Shown piece by piece: positions 7,538 to 15,515 of a DNA stretch of 64,000 bases. This DNA comes from Deltaproteobacteria bacterium (lineage in GTDB: Bacteria > Myxococcota_A > UBA9160 > UBA6930): the NCBI GenBank assembly GCA_029261815.1, contig JAJDAQ010000179.1, positions 51,092-115,091 of the forward strand, written 5' to 3'. Position 1 is the stretch's first letter; the number at the start of each line of letters is the position of its first letter. The position numbers and the translations under genes were made by a program. The notes below the pieces were generated by a model. The model did no database searches and was not told where the DNA came from. It saw only the letters and a list, made by a program, of their open reading frames with translations.

Positions 7538-8233
7538 CTAGGCCGGCACTCCGTAGGTCTTGTCGAGGTAGCTGACGATCTCGGCGGACTCAAAGAGTCC
7601 CTTGCCCGTATTCGGATCGAGCAGGTAAGGCACCTGCATCGTGCCCGACTGCTTCACGAAGTCGTCGCGCCGAGCGCCGCCCTTGCCCACGTTGTGGAGC
7701 GCATAGGGAAGTTCGAGTTCACACAATCGCTCGCGAACGATCCGGCAGAATGGCGAAGCCTCAAACGACCAGAACTCGAGCGGCTGCTCGGGCGACCTCG
7801 ACGGCCTGACGAACGTCCCCTGGTGCGCCCGGATCAGGCTCGCGAGGGACCCCGTCAGGAGCGGGATCGCACCCTTTGGCCCCGGCCGTGCTCCAACGGC
7901 GCCGTACTCGGCGTACAGGTAGTCCACGATGTCATCCGACTCATACATCTCGGTGCCGGTGTTGGGATCGATCAGGTAGGGGAACTGGGCCTTCCCGCCC
8001 CGTGTGAGCAGTTCGGCCCTGTAGCGCTCGCCACCCTTCGGACACGGCAGGATCACGGCATCGAGATCGAGTTCGGTCAATGCTTCGCGCACCTTGCGAC
8101 AGAACGGGCAGCTCTCGAACTCGTAGAGCGTCAGCGGTTCAGCCGGACGTTTACCGGCCGCAGTGGCGTTCAGGCCGCCGGCGAAGCGCACGAGCGTTGC
8201 AGTGATCGAACTCAAGACATCAAGACCGCGCAT
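7538..8233 (-). CDS. Tandem glutathione-S-transferase N-terminal (thioredoxin-fold) protein
   Basis: 231 residues containing two thioredoxin-like GST_N domains: the first about 33-112 ('LYEFESCPFCRKVREALTEL', later 'QFPYLIDPNTGTEMYESDDI'), the second about 149-229 ('FWSFEASPFCRIVRERLCEL', 'QVPYLLDPNTGKGLFESAEI'). CPFC in the first is a possible redox pair; the second has SPFC with one Cys. The PxLxDPNTG and ES-DI segments are the glutathione-binding loops. No all-alpha GST_C domain is present. ATG 8233 is chosen (GGAGG 6 nt upstream) over GTG 8239. It lies 12 nt after the barrel gene and so is the last gene of the TetR operon. Confidence 0.8.
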   Translation of the reverse strand: MRGLDVLSSITATLVRFAGGLNATAAGKRPAEPLTLYEFESCPFCRKVREALTELDLDAVILPCPKGGERYRAELLTRGGKAQFPYLIDPNTGTEMYESDDIVDYLYAEYGAVGARPGPKGAIPLLTGSLASLIRAHQGTFVRPSRSPEQPLEFWSFEASPFCRIVRERLCELELPYALHNVGKGGARRDDFVKQSGTMQVPYLLDPNTGKGLFESAEIVSYLDKTYGVPA

Positions 8234-8245
8234 CCGCACCCTCCG

Positions 8246-9604
8246 CTAGAAGAACCATTCGATCTGAGTGTAGACGAGCGTCTCCTGACTCCCGTACTGA
8301 GAGCGATCGCCACCGACGAAGAGCTGGGCCCCGATCGACCACTCGACCGCGTTGAAGCCGGTGAACGAAACGATGGGCGAGATCGCCGCACTCTCTCCGC
8401 GCCAATCCCACAGAAAGAGCAAGTCGCCCCGGACTGCCGAGGTCAAGTCGTAGCCAACCAGGACGCCCGTCTGGTGACTCACCAATGACACCACCCCGCT
8501 CCCGCCGAAGCGGTCGGCCGAGATCGGGAGCGCTGCGGCTTCGGTGGCCGAGATCGGAAAGGCGGCGGTCTGGAAGAACGGCAGCAGCCCACCGGCCCTG
8601 CCGTCTCCGAAGCCGAGGGCGTTCTGATCCCAGAGATGCTCGACCAATACGTAGACGCCGGAGCCGATGTCCAGGTTGTGGTCGAGGGACACGACCACCT
8701 GCCAGAAGCGGTCGAGTTCCTGCGGTGCCGGCTGCTCGAGGCTTCGGACTTCTCGCGTCGGATCGGTCCAGACGGCCTCGACCCGCCAAGCGGAATCTCC
8801 AATGTTTCCGGCCAGATCGAAGCCAACCGTGAAAGCCTGCGCGAAACGTCCGACGACCACGCCCAGGTCCGTGTCGCGCACCATCGCCTGGTATCGAAGG
8901 GCTACGCGCGCGTCCGCCGATCGCGTTCCGGGCGCGTACACGAGCTGAAGCTGACTGAACCCCGAGAATGCCCAGCGCACATCCACCGCATCGATGCCGG
9001 CGGACTGGTCGCTCTCGATCGCCAAGGGCCCGATCGCATTGAAGCGGTCGATGGGGTTCCACAGACGCCCAACGCCCCACGGAATCCGTTGCCGGCCGAG
9101 TGTGATCTGAAGCGGCCCTTCTTCGAACCGGACCCAACCGCGATAGAGGGAATGACGCCAGGCATGCCTCCCGGTCGCCTTTCCGAGGCGGTCCTCGGTC
9201 CCCAGGAACGTGTCTGCCACCGCGCCCGGTGCGGAGAACAGACCGTCGAGGATGCCGGCCTGGAACTCGTTGTCGTAGACGACCTGTGCGGACCAGCGCT
9301 TGCCGACACCGGCGTCGAACGTCACGCGCAAGCGGGTGAGGCTCTGCCAGGCGTCGCGGTCCCCGACCAGGTCGAATGCGGCGCAGTCGGCGAACACGGC
9401 GGGATCGAAACACGCATTCGCTGCAAGCGCGCGGCCGAATCGCTCGCCATCCGTGTCGTTCGTAACCGTCAGGACCTCGCGCACGGACGCAGTCGCATCG
9501 ATCCAACGATCGCCATCACGCCAGACTTCGGCGCCCGCAGCGGAACCTGGCGGTACGAAGAGCAAACAACCTGCAAGAAACGATCGAAGGAGCCGCGCGT
9601 TCAT
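8246..9604 (-). CDS. Outer-membrane beta-barrel protein of the Lol-like ABC operon
   Basis: 452 residues. A signal peptide (about 1-25, hydrophobic 'LLRSFLAGCLLFV', cleavage near AAGA-EVW) is followed by alternating amphipathic strands rich in aromatic girdle residues ('LRVTFDAGVGKRWSAQVVYD', 'LQLVYAPG', 'LLFLWDW', 'VEWSIGAQLFVGG'). It ends in the classical C-terminal Phe strand 'VYTQIEWFF' recognised by BamA. It is comparable with porin-like/DUF1302-type barrels, but the exact family is not certain. The start overlaps the ATPase stop (ATGA), implying that it works with the ABC transporter, perhaps as its outer-membrane outlet. Confidence 0.75.
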   Translation of the reverse strand: MNARLLRSFLAGCLLFVPPGSAAGAEVWRDGDRWIDATASVREVLTVTNDTDGERFGRALAANACFDPAVFADCAAFDLVGDRDAWQSLTRLRVTFDAGVGKRWSAQVVYDNEFQAGILDGLFSAPGAVADTFLGTEDRLGKATGRHAWRHSLYRGWVRFEEGPLQITLGRQRIPWGVGRLWNPIDRFNAIGPLAIESDQSAGIDAVDVRWAFSGFSQLQLVYAPGTRSADARVALRYQAMVRDTDLGVVVGRFAQAFTVGFDLAGNIGDSAWRVEAVWTDPTREVRSLEQPAPQELDRFWQVVVSLDHNLDIGSGVYVLVEHLWDQNALGFGDGRAGGLLPFFQTAAFPISATEAAALPISADRFGGSGVVSLVSHQTGVLVGYDLTSAVRGDLLFLWDWRGESAAISPIVSFTGFNAVEWSIGAQLFVGGDRSQYGSQETLVYTQIEWFF

Positions 9605-10281
9605 TCCCGTCGTTCGTCCGATGCGATCTCTCCGTCATGCAAGCGGACCACGCGACGTGCCAGATCGATCACCATGGGATCATGGGTCGAGAACAGGAAC
9701 GTCACGCCCTGCTCGCGATTCATGCGTTGCATGATTCCGAGAAGCTGCGCCGCGGTTTTCGAGTCCAGGTTGGCCGTCGGCTCGTCGGCCAGCACGATGC
9801 GGGGCTCGCTGACGATCGCGCGCGCAACCGCCACGCGTTGTTGCTGGCCGCCGCTCATCTCGAGCGGGCGTTTCTCGGCCATGTCGGCGAGGCCTACCTG
9901 ATCGAGCACCGCGTGGGCGCGGCGATGCCGGTCTGCGACCGGCACCCCCTGGAGTTCCATGACGAACTCGACATTCTCGCGCGCGGACAACACCGGAATC
10001 AGGTTGTAGGCCTGAAAGACGAAACCCAGCTTCGCGAGCCGCAGATCGGCGAGCGCGGTCGCGTCCAGCTCCCCCAGGTCTTGTCCATCGAGCAGGATCT
10101 TTCCCGCCGTCGGCGTATCGAGCGCTCCGAACAGGTTCAGCAGCGTGGTCTTTCCCGAGCCCGACGGACCCGCAAGCGCCGTGAACTCGCCATCGGCCAC
10201 GGCGAGCGACACGCCTCGCAGCGCCTTCGTTTCCACGCCGCGGGTCTCGTAGGTCTTGGTGATGTCGATGGCTTCGAGCAT
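9601..10281 (-). CDS. LolD/MacB-type ABC transporter ATPase
   Basis: 226 residues. Walker A 'GPSGSGKTTLLNLFGALD', Q-loop 'FVFQAYNLIPVL', signature 'MSGGQQQRVAVARAI', Walker B 'IVLADEPTANLD' and H-loop 'STHD' are all intact. The family powers FtsX-type permeases that extract lipoproteins or drive periplasmic mechanotransmission rather than translocating through the membrane. It is preceded by two such permeases (8 nt gap) and followed by the barrel gene with a 4-nt overlap. Confidence 0.92.
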   Translation of the reverse strand: MLEAIDITKTYETRGVETKALRGVSLAVADGEFTALAGPSGSGKTTLLNLFGALDTPTAGKILLDGQDLGELDATALADLRLAKLGFVFQAYNLIPVLSARENVEFVMELQGVPVADRHRRAHAVLDQVGLADMAEKRPLEMSGGQQQRVAVARAIVSEPRIVLADEPTANLDSKTAAQLLGIMQRMNREQGVTFLFSTHDPMVIDLARRVVRLHDGEIASDERRE

Positions 10282-10289
10282 GGCGTCTC

Positions 10290-11534
10290 CTAGACGTGTC
10301 GTACGGCATCTGCCGGCCGCGTTCGAACGGCGCGCAGCGCCGGCCAGAGGCTTGCGAGAATGGCGGTCACCAGGGCGACCACGACCGGGATCTTCCATTC
10401 CCCGTCCGGAAGCACCGGAATGATGGTCGACGGCACACCGAACGAAGTGAGGCCTTCGCTCCATCGCGAGAGATCGATGCCGTCCGCCAGGAGTTCGACG
10501 CCCCCGAAGCCGATCGCCAGACCGGCGGCGACGCCGAGTGCCGTGAGACAGAGCGACTCGACGAGCAGCGTGGCAACGAGTCGGCCTGGCTTCATCCCGA
10601 TGGCGGACAGGATGCCGATCTCGCGCGTCCGCTCGTAGACCGACATCAGCAGGACGTTGGCGATTCCGAACGCCATGGCGATGAAGATCGCGGCGTAGAC
10701 GGTCCAGGCCATCTGGCTCATGGCGTCCACCATGTACTGCAGGAGCGGTCGAAGATCCCACCACCCTTTCACTTCGAGGCCCTTGGCGGTGCGCGATTCG
10801 ACTGCGGTGCGAAGCGCAGCCGCGTCTTCGTCACGCGTCGCCACGAGCACGAACTCGGAAACCTCCTGATCGAAGCCGAGCATGCGACGGCCATCACCTA
10901 GCTTGACGAAGACCGTGCGCTCCTCGAGGCCCATCGAGACGGATTCGAAGAGTCCGGCCACGCGGAACGCCTCTCCGACCATGTCTCCGGCGATGTCTTG
11001 TGTCGCAACGACGATCTTGTCCCCAACCTCCACATGGAGGCGATTCGCCAGCCGCACGCCGATCACGGCACGTCGGCGGCCCTCGCCAAAGTAGGCGCCG
11101 GAAACGACGCTATCCGCCAAGGTCGTCACCGTCGCTTCACGCTCGGGATCGATGGCGACCAGGGTCACGCCCACGTTGCCGCGGGTCGAAGACGCAAGGC
11201 CTTCGCTGCGGATCCGCGGTGCCCAGGCTTCGAGACCGGCGAGATCGTCCTCGAGGACTTCCCGCACGCCCGCATCCGGGAGACGAACTTCGATCCCGGG
11301 CTTCGCCGCCCAACCTGCGCCGTGGATCTGCACGTGGCCCAGTTCACTTTCGATCGCGATGTCGACCATCTGGACGATCATCCCGTAGTTGACGGCCATC
11401 GCGACGAGCAGTCCGCCGAGGCCGATGGCGATCGCAGTCACGACGATGGCCGTTCGGCGCCCATTCCGGAAGACGTTTCGGACGGCCATCCGCCACGTCG
11501 ACGGGATGGCCAGGGCACGAAGGAACTCGCCCAT
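10290..11534 (-). CDS. FtsX/LolE-type ABC permease B
   Basis: 414 residues: N-terminal helix ('TAIVVTAIAIGLGGLLVAMA', about 29-48), a large periplasmic MacB_PCD-like domain (about 50-285), then three C-terminal helices ('MAWTVYAAIFIAMAFGIANV', 'LVATLLVESLCLTALGVAAG', IPVVVALVTAILASLWPAL). 'YERTREIGILSAIGMKPGRL' is the FtsX coupling motif that contacts the ATPase. ATG 11534 shares one nucleotide with the stop of permease A (TGATG). It is a paralogue of its neighbour; together they would form a LolC/LolE-like heterodimer. Confidence 0.9.
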   Translation of the reverse strand: MGEFLRALAIPSTWRMAVRNVFRNGRRTAIVVTAIAIGLGGLLVAMAVNYGMIVQMVDIAIESELGHVQIHGAGWAAKPGIEVRLPDAGVREVLEDDLAGLEAWAPRIRSEGLASSTRGNVGVTLVAIDPEREATVTTLADSVVSGAYFGEGRRRAVIGVRLANRLHVEVGDKIVVATQDIAGDMVGEAFRVAGLFESVSMGLEERTVFVKLGDGRRMLGFDQEVSEFVLVATRDEDAAALRTAVESRTAKGLEVKGWWDLRPLLQYMVDAMSQMAWTVYAAIFIAMAFGIANVLLMSVYERTREIGILSAIGMKPGRLVATLLVESLCLTALGVAAGLAIGFGGVELLADGIDLSRWSEGLTSFGVPSTIIPVLPDGEWKIPVVVALVTAILASLWPALRAVRTRPADAVRHV

Positions 11535-12769
11535 CACAGACTCCGAAGCGCGTCGACCGGCCGTGCGCGGCTGGCCTTGATCGCCGGGTAGAGCGCAGCG
11601 AGAGCGGCGACGATGGCGATCGTCAGCGCCGCACCCGGAAGCGTCGAATCGCGCAACTCGAACACGATCACGGGCTCCATGCCCACGAGCGCGGCCGCAG
11701 CCGCCATCTCCTCGCCACCCGGGATCGGAATCGGATTCAACCCGAGGATCCAGACCGTCGGCAGCGCCAGGGCCAGCCCGATGACGAGCCCGATGGCGGC
11801 CATGAAGAGCGACTCTGCGTAGATCATCTGGAAGATGCGCAGCGGCCGAAGCCCGAGGGCCAGCATCGCGCCTAGCTCTCGCTGTCGCTCCATCACCGAC
11901 ATCAGGATCGTATTGAGGATCCCGAAGCCGACGATGACGATCAGGATGATCAGCAGGACGTACATTCCGGCGTCGTCGATCACGATGAACTGCGCGAGGT
12001 CGGGCATGACGTCGTCCCACGCGTTCACTTCCAGGCCTGCGGCAGCGAGGTCGAGCGTCGCTAACGAGGCCTCGATGTCCGGGACATCCGCGGCACTCTC
12101 GGCGAGAAGCGCCACTTCGGTGACACGGTCGCCAAACTCGAGAAAGGTCTGGAGTGAGGCCAACTCGACCACGGCGAAAGACCGCTCGAGTGCGGGATCG
12201 GGGAGCTTCATCGTACCGGTGAGGGTGAAGAGCTCGTAGGCGTTCTGCAGCGTGTAGGCCATCGAGAACACCAGCACCTCATCGCCGATTTCGGCGGCCA
12301 GGTTCTTGGCCAGCTGCTCACCCAACACGATTCCGTTCGGAACGTCGTCCGGCAGGAAGGTCCCCTCGGTCACTCGTTCGGCCAGCGTGGAAAGGCCCAC
12401 TTCCCGCGCTGGATCGAGCCCGATCAGCAAGACACCGTGGGAGGCATCGTCGACCGACAAGAGCGCGGCACTCGTGACGCGCGGAGCCCAGGCTTCGACC
12501 GCCTCGACCTTGGAGACCGCGGCTTCCAGTTCTGGTGTCCAGCGCATTCCGTATTCGAGCGTCCGGTTCTCGAGATACCCGGCCCCCGCGAGTTGGACAT
12601 GCCCGCTCTGGATCCGGACGCTGTCCTCGACCATCTTGGAGTGGATGCCGTCGCCCATGGCGATGAAGACGACCACCAGGAATACCGCGAACACGGTTGC
12701 CGCAATCGTCAGCCCCGTGCGGCGGACGTTTCGCCAGACGTTTCGCCACGCGAGCCGCAGGACGATCAC
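11534..12769 (-). CDS. FtsX/LolC-type ABC permease A
   Basis: 411 residues with the same plan as permease B: helix about 21-43 ('LTIAATVFAVFLVVVFIAMG'), periplasmic domain about 45-280, and three helices after 'IVIDDAGMYVLLIILIVIVG'. 'MERQRELGAMLALGLRPLRI' is the FtsX cytoplasmic coupling segment. The true start is GTG 12769, overlapping the LolA-like stop as GTGA. An open frame continues upstream, but it lies inside the LolA-like gene and lacks meaning. Sequence divergence from permease B points to an old duplication with separate roles. Confidence 0.9.
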   Translation of the reverse strand: MIVLRLAWRNVWRNVRRTGLTIAATVFAVFLVVVFIAMGDGIHSKMVEDSVRIQSGHVQLAGAGYLENRTLEYGMRWTPELEAAVSKVEAVEAWAPRVTSAALLSVDDASHGVLLIGLDPAREVGLSTLAERVTEGTFLPDDVPNGIVLGEQLAKNLAAEIGDEVLVFSMAYTLQNAYELFTLTGTMKLPDPALERSFAVVELASLQTFLEFGDRVTEVALLAESAADVPDIEASLATLDLAAAGLEVNAWDDVMPDLAQFIVIDDAGMYVLLIILIVIVGFGILNTILMSVMERQRELGAMLALGLRPLRIFQMIYAESLFMAAIGLVIGLALALPTVWILGLNPIPIPGGEEMAAAAALVGMEPVIVFELRDSTLPGAALTIAIVAALAALYPAIKASRARPVDALRSL

Positions 12770-13575
12770 CGCAGCGGCCTCGTCATCGCGCGCTTGGTGA
12801 AGAGCTGATCGTCGAAGGCTTCGTCGAAACGCGCCTCGTGGATTTCGACGCGAGTGTCGTGTCCTTCCTTGTCGAGCGGCGTCATCGACCAAGAGCGGGG
12901 GAACGGCCGCCCTTCCTCGGAGAACTTCGCATAGCGAAGCATGCGCAGCTTGGTTCCGTCCTCGTCGTAGAACGCCTGCCAGAGAGGGACCATCCGAGCG
13001 ATGTCGATGGCGGCCACGATGCGGCCCCAGACGACGGCCGCGTCCTCGCGCGGGATGTACTCCAGGTGGTAGGCCGCGACACTTTCCGGGTGCGTCGGAT
13101 TCGGATCCACACCCAGCCAACGATGCTCGTAGTCGTCGAGCTGACTCGACTCGCGGACGAGGTCGTCGTTGCTGAAGTCACTGCCCATCCAGGACTGGAG
13201 CATCATCGACGGCGGGATGCGCACGGTTCGCTCGACCCGAGGGATGTAGTTCCACAAGTTCGGATGGAGTTTGAGGAACGTCATCCCCTTGTCCTTGGCC
13301 GGGCTCACGATCCGAATGAACGATCGCTTCTGCCCGCGATCGTCCCAGGCACGGAAACGAACCTGCCGTGGTTCTGGTAGCCGTGGCGACTCAATCGTCA
13401 TCGTGGCGTCCATGTAGCTGGTATCGCCGCGAAACACTTCCTCGACCCGTGCGGCCACGTCCCGGGCACTGAGTCCCTCGGGCGGCGGATCGAGCACCGC
13501 CTCCGCGCTCGCGGCGTTCCCTGCACCGAGCATCACGAGCCCAACGAGGAGTGCACCTAGCCATCCGTGGTTCAT
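12766..13575 (-). CDS. LolA-like outer-membrane lipoprotein-sorting protein
   Basis: 269 residues. The signal peptide 1-24 (GALLVGLVMLGAGNAASA) has a predicted AxA cleavage site. The mature part follows the 'outer membrane lipoprotein-sorting protein' LolA-like fold: 'ARVEEVFRGDTSYMDATMTI', 'MTFLKLHPNLWNYIPRVERT', 'MGSDFSNDDLVRES', YHLEYIPRED, and 'MVPLWQAFYDEDGTKLRMLR'. Such periplasmic half-barrels bind acyl chains. Its start overlaps the TetR stop (ATGA) and its stop overlaps permease A (GTGA), so it is locked into the ABC operon as the likely periplasmic carrier. Confidence 0.85.
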   Translation of the reverse strand: MNHGWLGALLVGLVMLGAGNAASAEAVLDPPPEGLSARDVAARVEEVFRGDTSYMDATMTIESPRLPEPRQVRFRAWDDRGQKRSFIRIVSPAKDKGMTFLKLHPNLWNYIPRVERTVRIPPSMMLQSWMGSDFSNDDLVRESSQLDDYEHRWLGVDPNPTHPESVAAYHLEYIPREDAAVVWGRIVAAIDIARMVPLWQAFYDEDGTKLRMLRYAKFSEEGRPFPRSWSMTPLDKEGHDTRVEIHEARFDEAFDDQLFTKRAMTRPLR

Positions 13576-14174
13576 CGCGCGATCCCCCTCAGTAGTGCAT
13601 CCGTCGCGTCACGCAGCGGAGGAAATGGATCGAAGGCTTCGTCCATCAACGCCTGCAGCAAGACCCCTTCCGCGAGCCCGGTCATCGCAGCGGCGAAATG
13701 GCTCGCCGAGACCTTGCGAAATTCACCATCTGCCATTCCCTGCTCGAAGAGCGCGGCGACGGCGACGCGACTCTCGGAGTACACGGCGGCCATGCGATTG
13801 CGCGCTTGGGGGTGCTCCAGGAAGCCGAGCCAGCTTTGCATCAACTCTCGTTTTCCGACGAGCAGTTCGCTGAAGAGTTCGGCCGTACAGCGGAGGCCGT
13901 CCGCGGCAGAGCCTGCTGCAGCCGCCCGCGTCTCTCCCGCTTCGAACAGCTCCGCCGCGTAGCGATCAAAGAGCGCGAGCAGGACATCGTCCTTGTTGCT
14001 GAAGTGCCGGTAGAGGCTGCCCTTCGACAAGCCGGACGCCGCCACGATCTGGTCCATCGTGGTTCGGTGGTAGCCGCTCTGCCCGAAGCACTGCTGGGCG
14101 GCATCCAGGATCTGGGCGCGCCGCACTTCCGGCGGAGCGTGTTTTCGCGTCTGAGTAGTGGTTGTGGCACCCAT
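13572..14174 (-). CDS. TetR/AcrR-family regulator of the Lol-like operon
   Basis: 200 residues. N-terminal HTH at about 20-65 ('ILDAAQQCFGQSGYHRTTMD', 'IVAASGLSKGSLYRHFSNKD'); the C-terminal all-alpha ligand domain is uncharacterised, as usual for TetR. It is the first gene of the seven-gene run and overlaps the LolA-like gene by 4 nt. ATG 14174 has no Shine-Dalgarno upstream; a perfect inverted repeat (14177-14190) abuts it, so the message may be leaderless and self-repressed. Confidence 0.88.
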   Translation of the reverse strand: MGATTTTQTRKHAPPEVRRAQILDAAQQCFGQSGYHRTTMDQIVAASGLSKGSLYRHFSNKDDVLLALFDRYAAELFEAGETRAAAAGSAADGLRCTAELFSELLVGKRELMQSWLGFLEHPQARNRMAAVYSESRVAVAALFEQGMADGEFRKVSASHFAAAMTGLAEGVLLQALMDEAFDPFPPLRDATDALLRGIAR

Positions 14175-14176
14175 AA

Positions 14177-14190
14177 ACTGACTGGTCAGT
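14177..14190 (-). promoter_or_regulatory. Palindromic TetR operator
   Basis: ACTGAC-TG-GTCAGT (plus strand), with 6-nt perfect arms, begins 3 nt before the regulator's ATG. On the minus strand a TTGAAA box (14203-14198) lies exactly upstream, so the operator occupies the spacer to a weak -10. Binding would block RNA polymerase. Confidence 0.6.
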
Positions 14191-14237
14191 CTATTTCAAA
14201 TCACGGAAACGTCAAGCGGCGCTCGCCCCAAGCTGGC

Positions 14238-15479
14238 TCAGCCTGCCAGCAGTTCCTTCGCGATCGCGCGGATCTGGATCTCGTCCGTGCCGGCGTAGAT
14301 CTGCAGCACCTTGGCGTCCCGAGCGAACTGCTCGACTACGTACTCGGACATGTAGCCGTTGCCGCCGTAGACCTGGACGGCCTCCATGGCGACCTCGACC
14401 GCCGCGCGGGCCGCGTAGAGCTTCATGGCCGAAGCCTCGGCAAAACTCATGGTCTTGCCGTGAGACGAGAGCTCGATGGTGCGGAACACGAGGTTCTGCA
14501 GATTCATCCGCGCCACTTCCATGCGCGCGAGCTTGTCCTGGATGAGCTGGTACTCACCGATCGGTCGCCCGAATTGCACGCGTTCCTGCGCGTACTTCAC
14601 CGAGAGTTCGAGGCAGCGCTCGACCATGCCAAGCGCCATGGCCGCGACGCCGGAACGCTCGGTCTGGAACGTGCTCTTGGCACTCTCGCGCCCTCCCCCG
14701 CTTCGGTTCAGCGCGGCTTCACCACCCAACAAGCGGTCCATGCCGACACGCACATCGTTCAGGAAGAGCTCACCCGTCGGAGACGAGTGCATGCCCATCT
14801 TTCGGAGCGGGCCACTTTGTTCGAAGCCCGGCAGACCGCGGTCGAGCACGAAGTTGAGGATCTTTCGATCCCGCAGGTCGACGCCGTCCTCGTCCAGCTT
14901 GCAGATGAACACGGTCGTATCCGCGAAGGGCCCGTTCGTGATGAACGTCTTCGACCCGTTCAGCACGAACTCATCGCCCTCGCGGCGTGCCGAGCTCCGC
15001 ATTCCACCGAACGCGTCGGATCCCGACCCTGGCTCGGTGATCGCCCACGCACCGACCTTCTCCAACGTCAGGAGCTCGGGCGCCCAGCGCTCCTTCTGCT
15101 CGATGGTTCCCTTGCCCAGGATCGCGCCCGCCGTGAGACCGACGCTGACGCCCATCGCCGTCACCATGCCAGGGCAGTACCGGCACAGTTCGATGATCGG
15201 AATGAGGGTCGCCGCCGCCTGATCGGCTTTCGCCGCGGGATCCGCGTCGCCGCCGCTGCTGGCACGCGCGGACTCGCCCCGCTTCTCCCGCTCGATCTGC
15301 TTCTTGAAACGCGCGCGCGCCATCTCGTCCATACCGAACGTGGCGTAGAGCTTTCGCAGCATGGCATACGGCGGCATGTCGCCGTGTTCGAGTTCTTCGA
15401 CATTCGGCGCCACTTCCTCTTCCATGAAGCGGCGCACCGCGTCCTGGATCATGCGTTGGGAATCGCTCCATTCGATCAT
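14238..15479 (-). CDS. Acyl-CoA dehydrogenase
   Basis: 413 residues. FAD-binding signatures are 'GAWAITEPGSGSDAFGG' (about 143-159) and 'FITNGPFAD'. The C-terminal helical domain has 'QFGRPIGEYQLIQDKLARME' and 'VQVYGGNGYMSEYVVEQFAR'. The usual catalytic Glu of medium/short-chain enzymes in IYEGT is Ala here (IYAGTDEIQ), so the base is probably Glu274 in 'FQTERSGVAA', the position used by isovaleryl- and long-chain acyl-CoA dehydrogenases. A Lys/Arg- and Ala-rich insertion at about 58-90 (RARFKKQIEREKRGESARAS) is unusual. It starts 36 nt after the HtrA gene's stop, so it may share that transcript. The exact substrate is unknown. Confidence 0.88.
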   Translation of the reverse strand: MIEWSDSQRMIQDAVRRFMEEEVAPNVEELEHGDMPPYAMLRKLYATFGMDEMARARFKKQIEREKRGESARASSGGDADPAAKADQAAATLIPIIELCRYCPGMVTAMGVSVGLTAGAILGKGTIEQKERWAPELLTLEKVGAWAITEPGSGSDAFGGMRSSARREGDEFVLNGSKTFITNGPFADTTVFICKLDEDGVDLRDRKILNFVLDRGLPGFEQSGPLRKMGMHSSPTGELFLNDVRVGMDRLLGGEAALNRSGGGRESAKSTFQTERSGVAAMALGMVERCLELSVKYAQERVQFGRPIGEYQLIQDKLARMEVARMNLQNLVFRTIELSSHGKTMSFAEASAMKLYAARAAVEVAMEAVQVYGGNGYMSEYVVEQFARDAKVLQIYAGTDEIQIRAIAKELLAG

Positions 15480-15515
15480 TCGGGTTCTCCTCGGTTAGTT
15501 TCGCCGGGCCGTCGG

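Noticed and set aside
11534..13120. Extended permease A starting at 13120
   Set aside because: The upstream part lies within the LolA-like gene in another frame; GTG 12769 has the usual overlap.
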